A stretch of 64,000 nt of DNA from Steroidobacter sp035493235 (GCA_035493235.1 DATJIP010000028.1:6036-70035), one strand, 5' to 3'. Positions 44,298 to 53,640 are shown, counted from the stretch's first letter. Numbers and translations: made by a program. The notes: generated from the letters alone by a model not told the origin.

Positions 44298-45790
44298 GAC
44301 GCGCCAATGTTGCTCGCCCGGCAATACCGATCGAGGAAGTCCTGGTGGCTCGGCATCTGCGCTACCGTCTGCTCGATCGAACCCTTGAGCCCGCTGAGGA
44401 ACCGGGTGAGATCCTGGTCGCTCATCGCTTTCGCATAGTGATGATAGCGCTCGGGCGTGACGCCCTGGCCCAGCATTACCTGCGTCCAGGAATCGACCCG
44501 GAACAGCTCTCCCTCGTACTGCCAGGCGTGGGCGGCCTTCTGGAACATTTCGATGCGGCGCGCCAGCGAGGCGGGGATGAACATGCGCCGGCAATGACTC
44601 CAGAACGGGCTGTCGTCCCTTTCCACCGCGTGATAGTGCAGCACGAGAAAATCACGTATCGCTTCGAGCTCGCGCAGCACTTCCTCGTTGTATTGATCGA
44701 CGAAGGACTGCGCGACCCCATTGAAGGGAAACAGGCGCATCAGGCGCGTGATCCCGGTCATGATGAGATGGATGCTGGTCGATTCGAGCGGCTCGAGAAA
44801 GCCACTCGCCAGGCCCAGCGCCACCACGTTCTTGCTCCAGGCCTTGAGACGCCGGCCGGCGCGGAACTTGATCACGCGCGGCTGGATCAGCGTCCTGCCT
44901 TGCACTTCCGCCACCAGCTTCTGCGTGGCCTGCTCATCGGTCATGAAGCGGCTGCAATAGACGAGTCCGTTGCCGACGCGATGTTGCAGCGGAATGCGCC
45001 AGCGCCAGCCCGCCTCGTGCGCAATCGCGCGGGTGTAGGGCACTGCCGGTCCGACCGATTCCGTTTGCACGGCTACGGCGCTGTCGCACGGCAGCCAATG
45101 AGTCCAATCCTGATATCCGGTGTGCAGCGCCTGCTCGATCAGCACGCCGCGAAAGCCAGTGCAGTCGATGAAGAGATCTCCTTCGATGATCTGGCCCGAA
45201 TCGAGCACGAGCGCGTCGACGAAGCCGGAAGCGGCATCCTGTCGGACGTGCTTGATCTTCCCCTCGACGCGCTTCGCGCCATGGCCCTCGGAGAACTTGC
45301 GCAGGAACTTCGCGTAAACCGAAGCATCGAGGTGATACGCGTAGTTGATGTCCGACTGAGCGGACGTCGCGAACTTCTCCCGCCGGGCGGCCTGCAGCTC
45401 CAGGCAGTAATCCCCGAGCTCGGACCGGATGCCCCGGGCAAGGCCGTGCAGCCAGAAATGGTGAAACTCGCAAACCCAGGTCGGCTTGCCGTTCATGCCG
45501 AAGGAATGGATGTAGCGCTCGCCGGGGCGCCTCCAGTCCTCGAACGAGATGCCGAGCTTGAAGGTTGCCGAGGTAGCGCGCATGAACTCCTGCTCGTCGA
45601 TGTTGAGCAGTCGATGGAACGTGCGAATGGGCGGTATCGTCGATTCGCCCACGCCGACCGTGCCGATTTCCTCGGACTCGACCAGCGTGACGTCCACGAT
45701 CCCGTTGAACTGCTGCGACAGTGCTGCTGCAGCCATCCAGCCAGCGGTCCCGCCGCCGGCGATCACGATTCTTCTTATTTCGGTATTCAT
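44294..45790 (-). CDS. FAD-dependent tryptophan-halogenase-like enzyme
   Basis: A 498-residue protein from ATG 45790. FAD binding is shown by IVIAGGGTAGW near residue 10. The halogenase lysine is Lys78 in ATFKLGISFEDW, the WxWxIP motif is WRWRIP (262-267), and the active-site glutamate lies in FLEPLEST (331-338). All PrnA-type catalytic elements are intact, so halogenation of an indole or other aromatic is possible. The real substrate is unknown, and no partner flavin reductase is in the window. It sits between cupin and DUF6445 genes in a TonB-receptor locus, not in an antibiotic cluster. Confidence 0.9.
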   Translation of the reverse strand: MNTEIRRIVIAGGGTAGWMAAAALSQQFNGIVDVTLVESEEIGTVGVGESTIPPIRTFHRLLNIDEQEFMRATSATFKLGISFEDWRRPGERYIHSFGMNGKPTWVCEFHHFWLHGLARGIRSELGDYCLELQAARREKFATSAQSDINYAYHLDASVYAKFLRKFSEGHGAKRVEGKIKHVRQDAASGFVDALVLDSGQIIEGDLFIDCTGFRGVLIEQALHTGYQDWTHWLPCDSAVAVQTESVGPAVPYTRAIAHEAGWRWRIPLQHRVGNGLVYCSRFMTDEQATQKLVAEVQGRTLIQPRVIKFRAGRRLKAWSKNVVALGLASGFLEPLESTSIHLIMTGITRLMRLFPFNGVAQSFVDQYNEEVLRELEAIRDFLVLHYHAVERDDSPFWSHCRRMFIPASLARRIEMFQKAAHAWQYEGELFRVDSWTQVMLGQGVTPERYHHYAKAMSDQDLTRFLSGLKGSIEQTVAQMPSHQDFLDRYCRASNIGAS

Positions 45791-45791
45791 G

Positions 45792-46814
45792 TCAGCGATT
45801 GAGCCTGTTGAGCAGCAGGGCACGTATCTGCCGCGCCATCGTTTCGTCGATGGTGCCGAGCACGCCGCGTGCATGCTCCGGGAGATGTTCACCGGCGCGC
45901 CCCGCCGGACCGAGGACGTAGTACTCGATGACGTTTTTCCAGGCCAGCTTCTCACGCTCCGGCCGGTCCCGCAGCGACCAGATCAATTCGTACAGCGCGT
46001 TCATCGGCGTCGGAATGAACTCCGGCGATGAGCTCCACCAATAGTTCACGAGCGTATTGAACGCACTCAGTCCCTCCACGTGATGCCACCACATGGCCGG
46101 GATGAACACGGCGTCGCCGGGTTCCACCTCGGCCATCTGGCCCGCGGCCAGCGCTGCGCGAAAACGCGGATAACTCTCGAGGTCGGGATTCGCGAAATCG
46201 ACGACGCTGACTGCCTGCCCGCCCGGCGAGGGATCGAGCGGCCCGGGATAGAGATTGAAGATCTGCTCCGGGGGAAACAGCGTGAAGCGGCGTCTGCCGA
46301 CCACACAGCAGGCAATGTTGTTCGGCGCATCGTAATGACAGGAGGCAATGGTGCGATTGCCGATCCAGATGCTCGGCGCTGCATCCACGCCATGCGCCGC
46401 GAAATCGAGATCGTTCTTCGCTCTGAAACCGGGCAGGTGACCGTCGATGAGCAATGAAGCGGCGTAGTAGGTGGGCGGGCGCTCATCGCGAAGGTGACCG
46501 TGAATCTCGTCGAGAAGCTCGTCCAGGCGTGACTGGCGAACGACGCAGTTCAACTGCGTGAAGTCTTCGCTGTAGAAGGGGCGACCGGCGATCTGCGGCT
46601 CACCGTAGGAGTAGCGGACCGGCTTGCCGTTGTAGTGGGAGCGCAGGTAGTCCATGGCGTGCTGGTCGGAGTTGCGCCCGGCTTGCACGAGCTCCCACCC
46701 AGCCACGAGGCCCTTCAGCACAGCCGGCTCGCCGCCTGACAACAGCTCCTGCAACGGCAGGGTTTCCGGTCGGCAGCCTTCCAGCACGCGAATTTTTCCG
46801 GCGACCTGGAGCAT
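45792..46814 (-). CDS. JmjC / cupin-like domain protein (Pass1-related type)
   Basis: A 340-residue protein of the cupin_8 type. The iron-binding pattern is His160-Tyr-Asp162 in SCHYDAPNN and His244 in MWWHHVEG, with EPGDAVFIPA before the second histidine as in JmjC hydroxylases. RRRFTLFPPEQIFNLYPG is typical of this group. Relatives hydroxylate proteins or small molecules with iron and 2-oxoglutarate; the function in these loci is unknown. The ATG lies 3 bases after the SapC stop, and the stop is 1 base before the halogenase ATG. Confidence 0.88.
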   Translation of the reverse strand: MLQVAGKIRVLEGCRPETLPLQELLSGGEPAVLKGLVAGWELVQAGRNSDQHAMDYLRSHYNGKPVRYSYGEPQIAGRPFYSEDFTQLNCVVRQSRLDELLDEIHGHLRDERPPTYYAASLLIDGHLPGFRAKNDLDFAAHGVDAAPSIWIGNRTIASCHYDAPNNIACCVVGRRRFTLFPPEQIFNLYPGPLDPSPGGQAVSVVDFANPDLESYPRFRAALAAGQMAEVEPGDAVFIPAMWWHHVEGLSAFNTLVNYWWSSSPEFIPTPMNALYELIWSLRDRPEREKLAWKNVIEYYVLGPAGRAGEHLPEHARGVLGTIDETMARQIRALLLNRLNR

Positions 46815-46817
46815 GAG

Positions 46818-47567
46818 TCAGCGAGCCGTCGCGGACACCTGCGCTGCCCGCTTGCGCTGCTTCATGGCCATGAGCTTCTTCACATTGCCCATCGATGCGA
46901 TCACCAGGAACGCACCCTGAAGAAACCCGGTTTTGTTCAGCCTCTCGAGCGACGCCCCGTCGAGTGCCGCGAGCTTGCGCTGAGCGACAGTATGCAGACC
47001 GACGACGCTGTAACCCTCCTCAGCGCTCAACTTCACGTCGAGCGACACGGGTTCGATGAGGTCCAACTGCGTGAAAGCGGTAAACATCGCCTTGCTCATC
47101 TCCAGGCCAGCATGGATGCCGCGCAACACCAGCGCGATGTGGTCCAGGTACGGGCTGTTGCCGCCCTTGGGCAGAAAGACCGGCTCGCCTTCGGTCTGGC
47201 TGACGCGCGGATGATCCATATCCACGTGGATCATCGGCTCCTGACGCAGCTCACCGCCGCTGTCGCGCTCCTGAAAGCCGATGAGAAAGGGTCCGCGCAC
47301 CACGATCCCCGGAACATAGTCGGCGAGCCAGCGGCCCTGCTGCAGGAACAGGTTCTCGTTCTTCTCGAAGCCGAGCAGCGCGACCGAATGATACTCGCCG
47401 CTCGTGGGATCCTTTCTGAAGAAGATCGGATACTCGCGCTGGACGTCGGCGTACTCCGTTGGAAAGGTGAGTACCGTGCCGACCTCGTCGCCGAATTGCG
47501 CGCCGTAGCGCGTGATCACCCGCAGATCTTTGTGGGTGACGTTGTTGAGCATCACGTGCCTGGTCAT
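46818..47567 (-). CDS. SapC family protein
   Basis: A 249-residue protein from ATG 47567 (MTRHVMLNNVTHKDLRV). The SapC pattern includes PTEYADVQREYPIFFRKD, ALLGFEKNENLFL, WLADYVPGIVVRGPF and a C-terminal QRKLAAL ... FLVIASMGNVKKLM segment. SapC homologues accompany TonB-dependent receptors together with cupin and halogenase proteins. Despite the name, a surface-layer role is not established here. It follows the receptor gene after a hairpin. Confidence 0.9.
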   Translation of the reverse strand: MTRHVMLNNVTHKDLRVITRYGAQFGDEVGTVLTFPTEYADVQREYPIFFRKDPTSGEYHSVALLGFEKNENLFLQQGRWLADYVPGIVVRGPFLIGFQERDSGGELRQEPMIHVDMDHPRVSQTEGEPVFLPKGGNSPYLDHIALVLRGIHAGLEMSKAMFTAFTQLDLIEPVSLDVKLSAEEGYSVVGLHTVAQRKLAALDGASLERLNKTGFLQGAFLVIASMGNVKKLMAMKQRKRAAQVSATAR

Positions 47568-47589
47568 GGTGACTACAAGACTAAACGGA

Positions 47590-47618
47590 AAAGGCCGCTG
47601 CGATATACAGCGGCCTTT
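47590..47618 (-). terminator. Hairpin between the receptor and SapC genes
   Basis: AAAGGCCGCTG and CAGCGGCCTTT form an 11-bp perfect stem with a 7-base loop, 21 bases after the receptor stop. Only a short T-run follows on either strand. It may attenuate transcription so that the downstream genes are made at lower level than the receptor. Confidence 0.7.
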
Positions 47619-47638
47619 CCCTTCATGCACGCTCGGCG

Positions 47639-50600
47639 TCAGAACTTGTAGCGAACGCCGACCGCATAGCGCGGCTGCTGATCCTCCACTCTGACCACCT
47701 GCTTCTCCGATCGGGCGTGCCAACGAACGTCCTCGCCCGTCAGGTTGACCGCTTCCACCTGCAACGACAGGCTGTCGTTGAAGTCATACCCGACGCTCAG
47801 GTCGATCTGGTCGTACGCCTCGACGTAGTACGGATTGGTGTTGGAGCCGTTCTGATTCGTCGCCGCCAGGAACTCGTCGCGCCAGTTGTAGGCCAGGCGC
47901 GCCGTGATGCCGTACTTCTCGTACATCAGCACCGCGTTGGCGGTGTCGCTCAGGCCGAGGAGGGCGAACTGCGTCGTGCCCGGAGGGGCGTTGTTGTTGA
48001 AGCCCACGTCGCCATTCACGATCGTGTAGTTCGCCTGCAGGCCAAAGCCTGTATCACCGAAGAAGTACTGACCACCGAGCTCCCAGCCGTGAATCTTCGC
48101 TTTTTCCTGGTTGACCGGCCGCCGCACCGCGAAAATGTACAGCGGATCGTCGGCCTCGCCGGTGTTATCGAACCTGTTCTCCATGTCGAGGATTTGCGCG
48201 GAGCTGCCGTTGTAGGCGCCGAGTCCGCCGGTCTCGGTGGGATGGCGCAACATTGACAGCGCAGTGAACAGCGAGGTGTCGTTCCCCGAGCAGCCGGCGT
48301 TGACGTCTTGGCCCGCTGCGGTGACCTGGGTCACGCATTGCGCGCTCTCCAGGAAGGCAAGCGCTGACTGAGCATCCGGTCCGGAAGTCGGGTCCGTGAT
48401 GCCGAACAGGTTTTGCTGGATCACGGTCGTGCCGATGAAGTTATCGACGCGCTTCTCCCAGAACCCGGCCGAGACGTAGCCCTGGTCCGAGAAGTAGTAC
48501 TCGACGCTGAAGTCCAGGTTGTCCGACTCGAGCGGCACCAGCGCAGGGTTCTGTGCGTCGGCGGACGCCTGGGTCGACGGATCGATCAGGACCGAGCCCG
48601 TCGCACCGCGGACCGTGGCACCCGCATACAGGTCGCCGTAGTTCGCGCGCGCGATGGTCTTGCTGTACGACATGCGGGCCTTGACCTCGTCGGTCAGCGC
48701 CACGTCGAAGTCGATACTGGGCAGGACGTGGTTGTAGCTCGTCTTTTCGGTGACCGGTTGGATTGTCGTGGAACGACCGATGGTGAAGTCGTTGTTCGCT
48801 GTCCAGACCATGCCGCCCGGCTTGTTGGGCACCAGAGTCCTCGCCGTCGAGGTCACGTCCGTCTCCTCGTAGCGAACACCGACCAACAAGTTGGTCGGGA
48901 ATTTGCCCAGCTCGCCCTTCATTGCAACCTGCATATAAACGGAGTTCACGTCTTCCTTGATCGTGTTGTTGTCGTCGAGGGCAGGGTCGGCGCACAGGCA
49001 GTTATTCGCCGTCGTGGTGTTGTCCGTATTCCAGTGGTAAGTACGGCCGTCGACCGGACTGGTAAAGCCGAGGCCCCACCGCGCCAGCTGGTCCGCGTTG
49101 CCGCGCCACGCGCCGCCCGCAGCGCCGGCGGTGCTGAAATCATTGAACAGGCCCGTCATGCTGAACGGCCGCAGCTGGCTGGTCATGCCGGGGACTACGG
49201 TGGCATCGGCCGCGCTCCAGTTGCCGAGCACGGCTTCGCCGTAGCCGTTCTTGCGATTCATTTCCGTCGAGCGCGTGTCGATGCCGAACTGGAATCGACC
49301 GTTGTCGAATTCCAGGGCGCCGTCCAGCCGCCCTTCCTTGACCTCGGTCTCCTGCTCGAAGGACCAGACGCGCAGCATCTGCGAGCCAAGCTCGCTGGCG
49401 GTGAAATCGGCATTCTTGGTGCCGTTCGTGCCCGCCACCGCGTCATTCAACGTCGGAAAGAAGGTGCGCGCCATGATCGGCAGGCCGTTGTTGAACGTGA
49501 ACTCCTGAGCGAAGGCGCCCGGGCAATCGCTGGCCACGCAGTTCGTGCCGGCGAAGCTGAAGAACGTGGCACTGGCGCCCTTCACGGTGGGATCGTTCGG
49601 CTCACTCTTGGTCTTCGAGTCATGAGCGTCCAACCCCAGCGTGAAGTTGTCCGTCACCCGCCAGGCGGCATTGAAGCCGATCGAATTCAGCGTGTTCCGC
49701 TGCTCGTTGTGTTGCTGCTCGAAGCCGAAGTCCTTGCCGCCGACGATATCGCGCAGGAAAACCGGCGTCGCCACTTCCTGGCCCGTGTCGAAGGTGAGGT
49801 TCGTGAAGCTGCCATTGCGCTGCAGCCAGATGGTCTGCTCGCCGCGATCCTCGGTGATGTCGTTGCCGGCGAAGGTGTAGTCGAGCGTCAGGGTCACTGC
49901 CTCGCTCGGTGCAAACTGCACCACGCCCTGAGCGTTGATACGTTCGCGCTCGAAATCCGAGAAAGCGTAGCGCGAGTCATTGGGCATGCCGTACAGCTGG
50001 CCGATCTTGGGCGGGTTCTTCACCACCGCATCGGGCCGCAAAGCCCCCGATGTGCCGTCCCATGCCTGAATGTTCCAGGCGTTCTCCGTGAACTGAATGG
50101 AGCCGCCGTGGCGCTTCTGATAGCTGGCGCTCAATCCGACGCCCCAGGTGTTGGCGTCATTCGTCATGCTGAAGATGCCCGAGATCTCCGGAGTGATCTC
50201 GGTTTCGAACGGCGCTGACTCGTCGTAGACGCCCTTGGCGCCCACGTTCAGGATCGTTCCCGGATTGTCGAAGGGACGTGCAGTCTTGATGTTGACCGTA
50301 GCGCCGATGCCGCCCGAGGCGAGATCGGCCCGGCTCGTCTTGTAAACCTCGACGCCGGTGATTGCCTCAGAGGCCAACTGGGCGAAATTGAAGGAGCGAG
50401 TGCCGGAGCCCTGACCGCCAATCGTGATCTCGCCGTTGCCGAATCCGTCTGCGCCCGGTATCTGACGGCCGTTGAGGGTCACGAGGTTGAACTGCGGGCC
50501 AAAGCCGCGAGCGGTAACCTGCGCGCCCTCGCCATTGCGGCGGTCGATGGAGATGCCGGTGATTCGCTGCAGCGACTCGGCCAGATTCGTGTCGGGGAAC

Positions 50601-50848
50601 TTGCCCATGTCTTCCGCGGTAATCGCGTCGACTACGCCGACCGCAGTGCGCTTGATATCCATGGAAGCTTCGAGGCTGGCTCGCAAGCCGGTGACGACCA
50701 CTTCTTCCAGCGGCTCGCTCTTCGTCTGGCTTGCGACCGGCGGTGTTGCCGGCTGTTGCGCGAACGCTGGGTTGATTACAACCACACCGCCGACGATGGT
50801 GAACAGCGCTCTGGACCTCAGGCGCTGAGCCGTTGACTTCGCTTTCAT
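47639..50848 (-). CDS. TonB-dependent outer-membrane receptor
   Basis: A 1069-residue receptor with a signal ending near INPAFA and the TonB-box-like segment LEEVVVTG. The plug has AITAEDMGKFPDTNLAESLQ, RITGISIDRRNGEGAQVTARG and GRQIPGAD, cut here into short pieces. The barrel ends in VRYKF with the typical terminal phenylalanine. The size and the plug sequence fit the large carbohydrate-associated receptors of Caulobacterales and Xanthomonadales. It probably takes up an oligosaccharide, given the divergent GH51 gene, although the halogenase group suggests an aromatic or modified ligand. AGGAGA precedes the ATG by 6 bases. Confidence 0.95.
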   Translation of the reverse strand: MKAKSTAQRLRSRALFTIVGGVVVINPAFAQQPATPPVASQTKSEPLEEVVVTGLRASLEASMDIKRTAVGVVDAITAEDMGKFPDTNLAESLQRITGISIDRRNGEGAQVTARGFGPQFNLVTLNGRQIPGADGFGNGEITIGGQGSGTRSFNFAQLASEAITGVEVYKTSRADLASGGIGATVNIKTARPFDNPGTILNVGAKGVYDESAPFETEITPEISGIFSMTNDANTWGVGLSASYQKRHGGSIQFTENAWNIQAWDGTSGALRPDAVVKNPPKIGQLYGMPNDSRYAFSDFERERINAQGVVQFAPSEAVTLTLDYTFAGNDITEDRGEQTIWLQRNGSFTNLTFDTGQEVATPVFLRDIVGGKDFGFEQQHNEQRNTLNSIGFNAAWRVTDNFTLGLDAHDSKTKSEPNDPTVKGASATFFSFAGTNCVASDCPGAFAQEFTFNNGLPIMARTFFPTLNDAVAGTNGTKNADFTASELGSQMLRVWSFEQETEVKEGRLDGALEFDNGRFQFGIDTRSTEMNRKNGYGEAVLGNWSAADATVVPGMTSQLRPFSMTGLFNDFSTAGAAGGAWRGNADQLARWGLGFTSPVDGRTYHWNTDNTTTANNCLCADPALDDNNTIKEDVNSVYMQVAMKGELGKFPTNLLVGVRYEETDVTSTARTLVPNKPGGMVWTANNDFTIGRSTTIQPVTEKTSYNHVLPSIDFDVALTDEVKARMSYSKTIARANYGDLYAGATVRGATGSVLIDPSTQASADAQNPALVPLESDNLDFSVEYYFSDQGYVSAGFWEKRVDNFIGTTVIQQNLFGITDPTSGPDAQSALAFLESAQCVTQVTAAGQDVNAGCSGNDTSLFTALSMLRHPTETGGLGAYNGSSAQILDMENRFDNTGEADDPLYIFAVRRPVNQEKAKIHGWELGGQYFFGDTGFGLQANYTIVNGDVGFNNNAPPGTTQFALLGLSDTANAVLMYEKYGITARLAYNWRDEFLAATNQNGSNTNPYYVEAYDQIDLSVGYDFNDSLSLQVEAVNLTGEDVRWHARSEKQVVRVEDQQPRYAVGVRYKF

Positions 50849-51171
50849 GGAACTCTCCTCAGCAAGGCCGCGGGTCGGTGTTCGTCCGCCGGGATGGCGT
50901 TGACCAAATTCGCGCAGTGATGCATACGACTGCCTCCTCGTAGTCTTTTTTAGTGCGAAGCATCGGACTTCCCCGACCCGGTTCTGCGCCGCGCCATGTT
51001 CGGCACGTCGCGCCGAAATATCCCCCTTTCGAACGCGCCGCTACAGAAACATGTGATTTACGTGCGTGCGCCGGGTCCGCGGAAACTCCGATGACTCATG
51101 AGTTCGTCACGACGCTTAAGGCGTCCCCCTGTCTGCTCGGCCGATCCGAAAAGGATCCGCTCGGTTAGAAT

Positions 51172-51185
51172 TGATAACGCTACCA
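51172..51185. promoter_or_regulatory. LacI-type operator site 1
   Basis: TGATAACGCTACCA fits the shared consensus TGRTANCGNTAYCA. It lies 115 bases before the GH51 start. The sequence is the exact reverse complement of the site before the SDR gene at 53730-53743. Confidence 0.75.
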
Positions 51186-51194
51186 ATCCGCTTT

Positions 51195-51208
51195 TGATAA
51201 CGCTATCA
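51195..51208. promoter_or_regulatory. LacI-type operator site 2
   Basis: TGATAACGCTATCA, with perfect TGATA/TATCA arms, begins 23 bases after the start of site 1. The pair is suited to cooperative binding of two dimers. Confidence 0.75.
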
Positions 51209-51273
51209 CGCAGTTTTCCGAAATGAAAGAGGTGAAGACCATGTCGCGCCGCATGTTCACGTACGAAACGAGA

Positions 51274-51289
51274 TTGAAAGCGCTTTCAA
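51274..51289. promoter_or_regulatory. Perfect 16-bp palindrome overlapping the GH51 ribosome-binding site
   Basis: TTGAAAGCGCTTTCAA is fully symmetric and touches the AAGGAG before ATG 51300. Its CG-centred symmetry is typical of LacI/GalR-family operators, but its sequence differs from sites 1 and 2, so a second regulator may act here. Confidence 0.7.
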
Positions 51290-51299
51290 GGAGATCCGC

Positions 51300-52865
51300 A
51301 TGCTGAATACGAGAATTCTCGGGCTCGCGGGGAGCGCCTTGCTGTGTGTCGCGGGCGTGGTGCATGCGCAGGACACCTTGGTTCTCAGTGTCAAGACGGA
51401 CCAGGCAGGTCCGGTCATCAGCCGCCAGATCTTCGGACAATTCGCCGAGCATCTCGGGCGCGGGATCTACGAAGGCGTATGGGTCGGGCCCGATTCGCGC
51501 ATTCCGAATACGCGAGGCATCCGCAACGATGTCGTCGCGGCTTTGCGGGAATTGCACGTGCCGAACGTTCGGTGGCCAGGCGGCTGCTTCGCCGACGAGT
51601 ATCACTGGAGAAATGGCATCGGAACCGCCGCCGAGCGTGCTGCGACGCTCAACCCGAACTGGGGCGGGGTCATCGAGCCGAACACATTCGGCACGCACGA
51701 GTTCATGGATTTCGTGCAGCAGATCGGCGCGGAAGCGTACCTCTCCGTGAACGTGGGTTCAGGGACGTCGCGCGAAGCTGCGGATTGGTTCGAGTACCTG
51801 ACCACCAATCAGCCGACGGCTTTGGCGAAGGAACGCGCCGCGAACGGCCATCCGGAGCCGTTCGGCATCTCATACCTCGGCGTCGGCAACGAGAGTTGGG
51901 GATGTGGCGGCTCCATGACGCCGGACTACTACGTGAGTCAGCTCAGAATCTACGCTCGCTACACGCGCAACTACAACGCGCAGCATCCGATGAAGAAGAT
52001 CGCCGTCGGTCCGGACGGCGGCGACACGAGCTATACGGAAGCCGTGATGAAGGCGTGGAAGGAGCGCAACTGGAGCTGGGACATCGATGGGTTATCGCTG
52101 CACTATTACACCGTTGGCGGCTGGCCGCCGAGCTACAAGGCGACGGGCTTCGGCGAAGACGAGTACGCCAAGCTGCTCAAGGAAACGCTGCGCATGGACC
52201 AGTTGATTCGCACCCACGGTGCGATCATGGACAAGTACGATCCTGAGAAGAAGATTGCGCTGGTCGTCGATGAATGGGGCGCCTGGCTGGCACCCACGCC
52301 AGGTTCGCAAGAAGGTTTCCTCGTGCAGCAGAATAGTCAACGCGACGCGATCATCGCCGCGCTCAACATCAATACGTTTGCACGTCATGCCGACCGCGTG
52401 CGCATGGCCAATATCGCGCAGATGGTGAACGTGCTGCAGGCCATGCTCCTCACGGATCGAGAGAAGCTGGTGAAAACTCCGACGTATCACGTGTTTCGGA
52501 TGTATGTGCCGTTCCAGGACGCAACCCTGGTGCCGATCCAACTCGACCCGCAAACATACGTGCACGGCGCTGTCGAGCTGCAACGCGTCGATGCGATCGC
52601 GGCCAAGGACAAAGACGGCAAGCTGTGGCTCGCCATAGCGAACGTCGACCCGAGCCGCGCGGTTCGCGTCCGCGTTGCGAGTGGCGGTCAGAAGAACGAG
52701 GTGGTTCGCGGCGAAACCTTGGTCGCTCCGAAGATCGACAGTGTGAATACATTCGAAGCGCCGAACACGGTCGCGCCGAAACCGGTTACGGCCAAGCGAA
52801 GCGGCGGCGCAATGACGCTCGAGTTGGCGCCCGCGTCGGTCACTGTGGTGTCGCTCTCGCCCTGA
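51300..52865 (+). CDS. Secreted alpha-L-arabinofuranosidase, GH51
   Basis: A 521-residue protein with AAGGAG before the ATG and a signal ending at VVHAQ. The GH51 fold is evident from IFGQFAEHLGRGIYEGVWVG and NVRWPGGCFADEYHW. The acid/base is Glu198 in GVGNESWGCGG and the nucleophile Glu325 in VVDEWGAW. The C-terminal beta domain ends in LELAPASVTVVSLSP. It removes arabinose side chains from arabinan or arabinoxylan; export points to periplasmic or outside action. Three operator-like palindromes lie upstream. It is convergent with the SDR gene, with 1 base between the stops. Confidence 0.95.
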   Translation: MLNTRILGLAGSALLCVAGVVHAQDTLVLSVKTDQAGPVISRQIFGQFAEHLGRGIYEGVWVGPDSRIPNTRGIRNDVVAALRELHVPNVRWPGGCFADEYHWRNGIGTAAERAATLNPNWGGVIEPNTFGTHEFMDFVQQIGAEAYLSVNVGSGTSREAADWFEYLTTNQPTALAKERAANGHPEPFGISYLGVGNESWGCGGSMTPDYYVSQLRIYARYTRNYNAQHPMKKIAVGPDGGDTSYTEAVMKAWKERNWSWDIDGLSLHYYTVGGWPPSYKATGFGEDEYAKLLKETLRMDQLIRTHGAIMDKYDPEKKIALVVDEWGAWLAPTPGSQEGFLVQQNSQRDAIIAALNINTFARHADRVRMANIAQMVNVLQAMLLTDREKLVKTPTYHVFRMYVPFQDATLVPIQLDPQTYVHGAVELQRVDAIAAKDKDGKLWLAIANVDPSRAVRVRVASGGQKNEVVRGETLVAPKIDSVNTFEAPNTVAPKPVTAKRSGGAMTLELAPASVTVVSLSP

Positions 52866-52866
52866 G

Positions 52867-53640
52867 TCAGCGCCAGCCGGCGTCTACAAAGTACTCATGT
52901 GCCGTACACATGCGGGCATCGTCCGATGACAGGAACAGGACCATTGCCGCCACGTCGTGCGGCTCTACGCGCGCTTTTATGCACTGCTGCTCGAGCGTGC
53001 GCGCCTCTTCCTCCGGTGTGTGCCACAGCTTCATCTGCCGCGGCGTGCGTACTGCCCCCGGCACGACGCAGTTCACTCTGATCCCGAAGCTGCCGAGGTC
53101 GCGCGCCAGGCCGCGAGTCAGGCCTTCGATTCCTGCCTTGGCCGTTTGATAGATCGCGAGATTGGGTAGGGCGAGGTGCCACGACACCGAACCCAGATTG
53201 ACGATGGCTCCGCCGCCCGCTGCCTTCATGTCGGCTAGCACTGCCTGTGCGCAGAAGAAATAGTGCCGCAGATTGACGGCGATGCGCTCGTCCCAGTAGG
53301 CAGGCGTCGCGTCCTCGATAGTGTGCCGATCGTCGTTCGCCGCGTTGTTGATCAACACGTCGATCGGTCCCAGCTGCTCGCGTATATGCGGGAACAGTTT
53401 GCGGATCGCGGCGACGTCGGTCAGATCGCAAGCATAGTAGCGCGGCCGGTTCTCGCGGTAAGCGAGACGCCGTTCGAAGTCGCGAGACTCTGCCTCCGCA
53501 ATGTCCAGGAACGCGACGTGAGCGCCCTGATAAGCGAAGCTCTCGACGATCGCTGCTCCGATGCCAGAGCCGCCGCCCGTGATGACGACACGCTTGTTAC
53601 GCAAGGAAGGGTAGACCGTGTGCGACATGGCACTGCTCAT
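52867..53640 (-). CDS. SDR sugar dehydrogenase, XylB-like (D-xylose or L-arabinose 1-dehydrogenase)
   Basis: A 257-residue short-chain dehydrogenase. The cofactor motif is TGGGSGIG (21-28), NNAAN lies at 98-102, and the catalytic residues are about Ser151/153, Tyr164 and Lys168 (YQTAKAG). Start (YPSLRNKRVVITGGGSGIG, in short form), NDDRH, SWHLALP and the C-terminal HEYFVDAGWR closely recall Caulobacter XylB, the NAD-dependent xylose dehydrogenase of oxidative pentose breakdown. Arabinose is possible because of the GH51 neighbour. Its own operator lies 90 bases upstream. The later enzymes of the pathway are not in the window. Confidence 0.9.
   Translation of the reverse strand: MSSAMSHTVYPSLRNKRVVITGGGSGIGAAIVESFAYQGAHVAFLDIAEAESRDFERRLAYRENRPRYYACDLTDVAAIRKLFPHIREQLGPIDVLINNAANDDRHTIEDATPAYWDERIAVNLRHYFFCAQAVLADMKAAGGGAIVNLGSVSWHLALPNLAIYQTAKAGIEGLTRGLARDLGSFGIRVNCVVPGAVRTPRQMKLWHTPEEEARTLEQQCIKARVEPHDVAAMVLFLSSDDARMCTAHEYFVDAGWR

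Larger units (their letters stand above)
50849..51299. promoter_or_regulatory. Divergent control region between receptor and arabinofuranosidase genes
   Basis: The 451 bases hold no convincing gene. The half next to the receptor contains only the receptor's ribosome-binding site and a T-run near 50945. The half next to GH51 holds three operator-like sites listed separately (51172-51185, 51195-51208 and 51274-51289). Confidence 0.7.

Noticed and set aside
44345..45802. A 485-codon + strand open frame
   Set aside because: It is antisense to the halogenase gene, whose catalytic motifs prove the - strand frame.
48413..50218. A 601-codon + strand open frame
   Set aside because: It is opposite the TonB-dependent receptor gene and consists of arginine- and valine-rich sequence without motifs.
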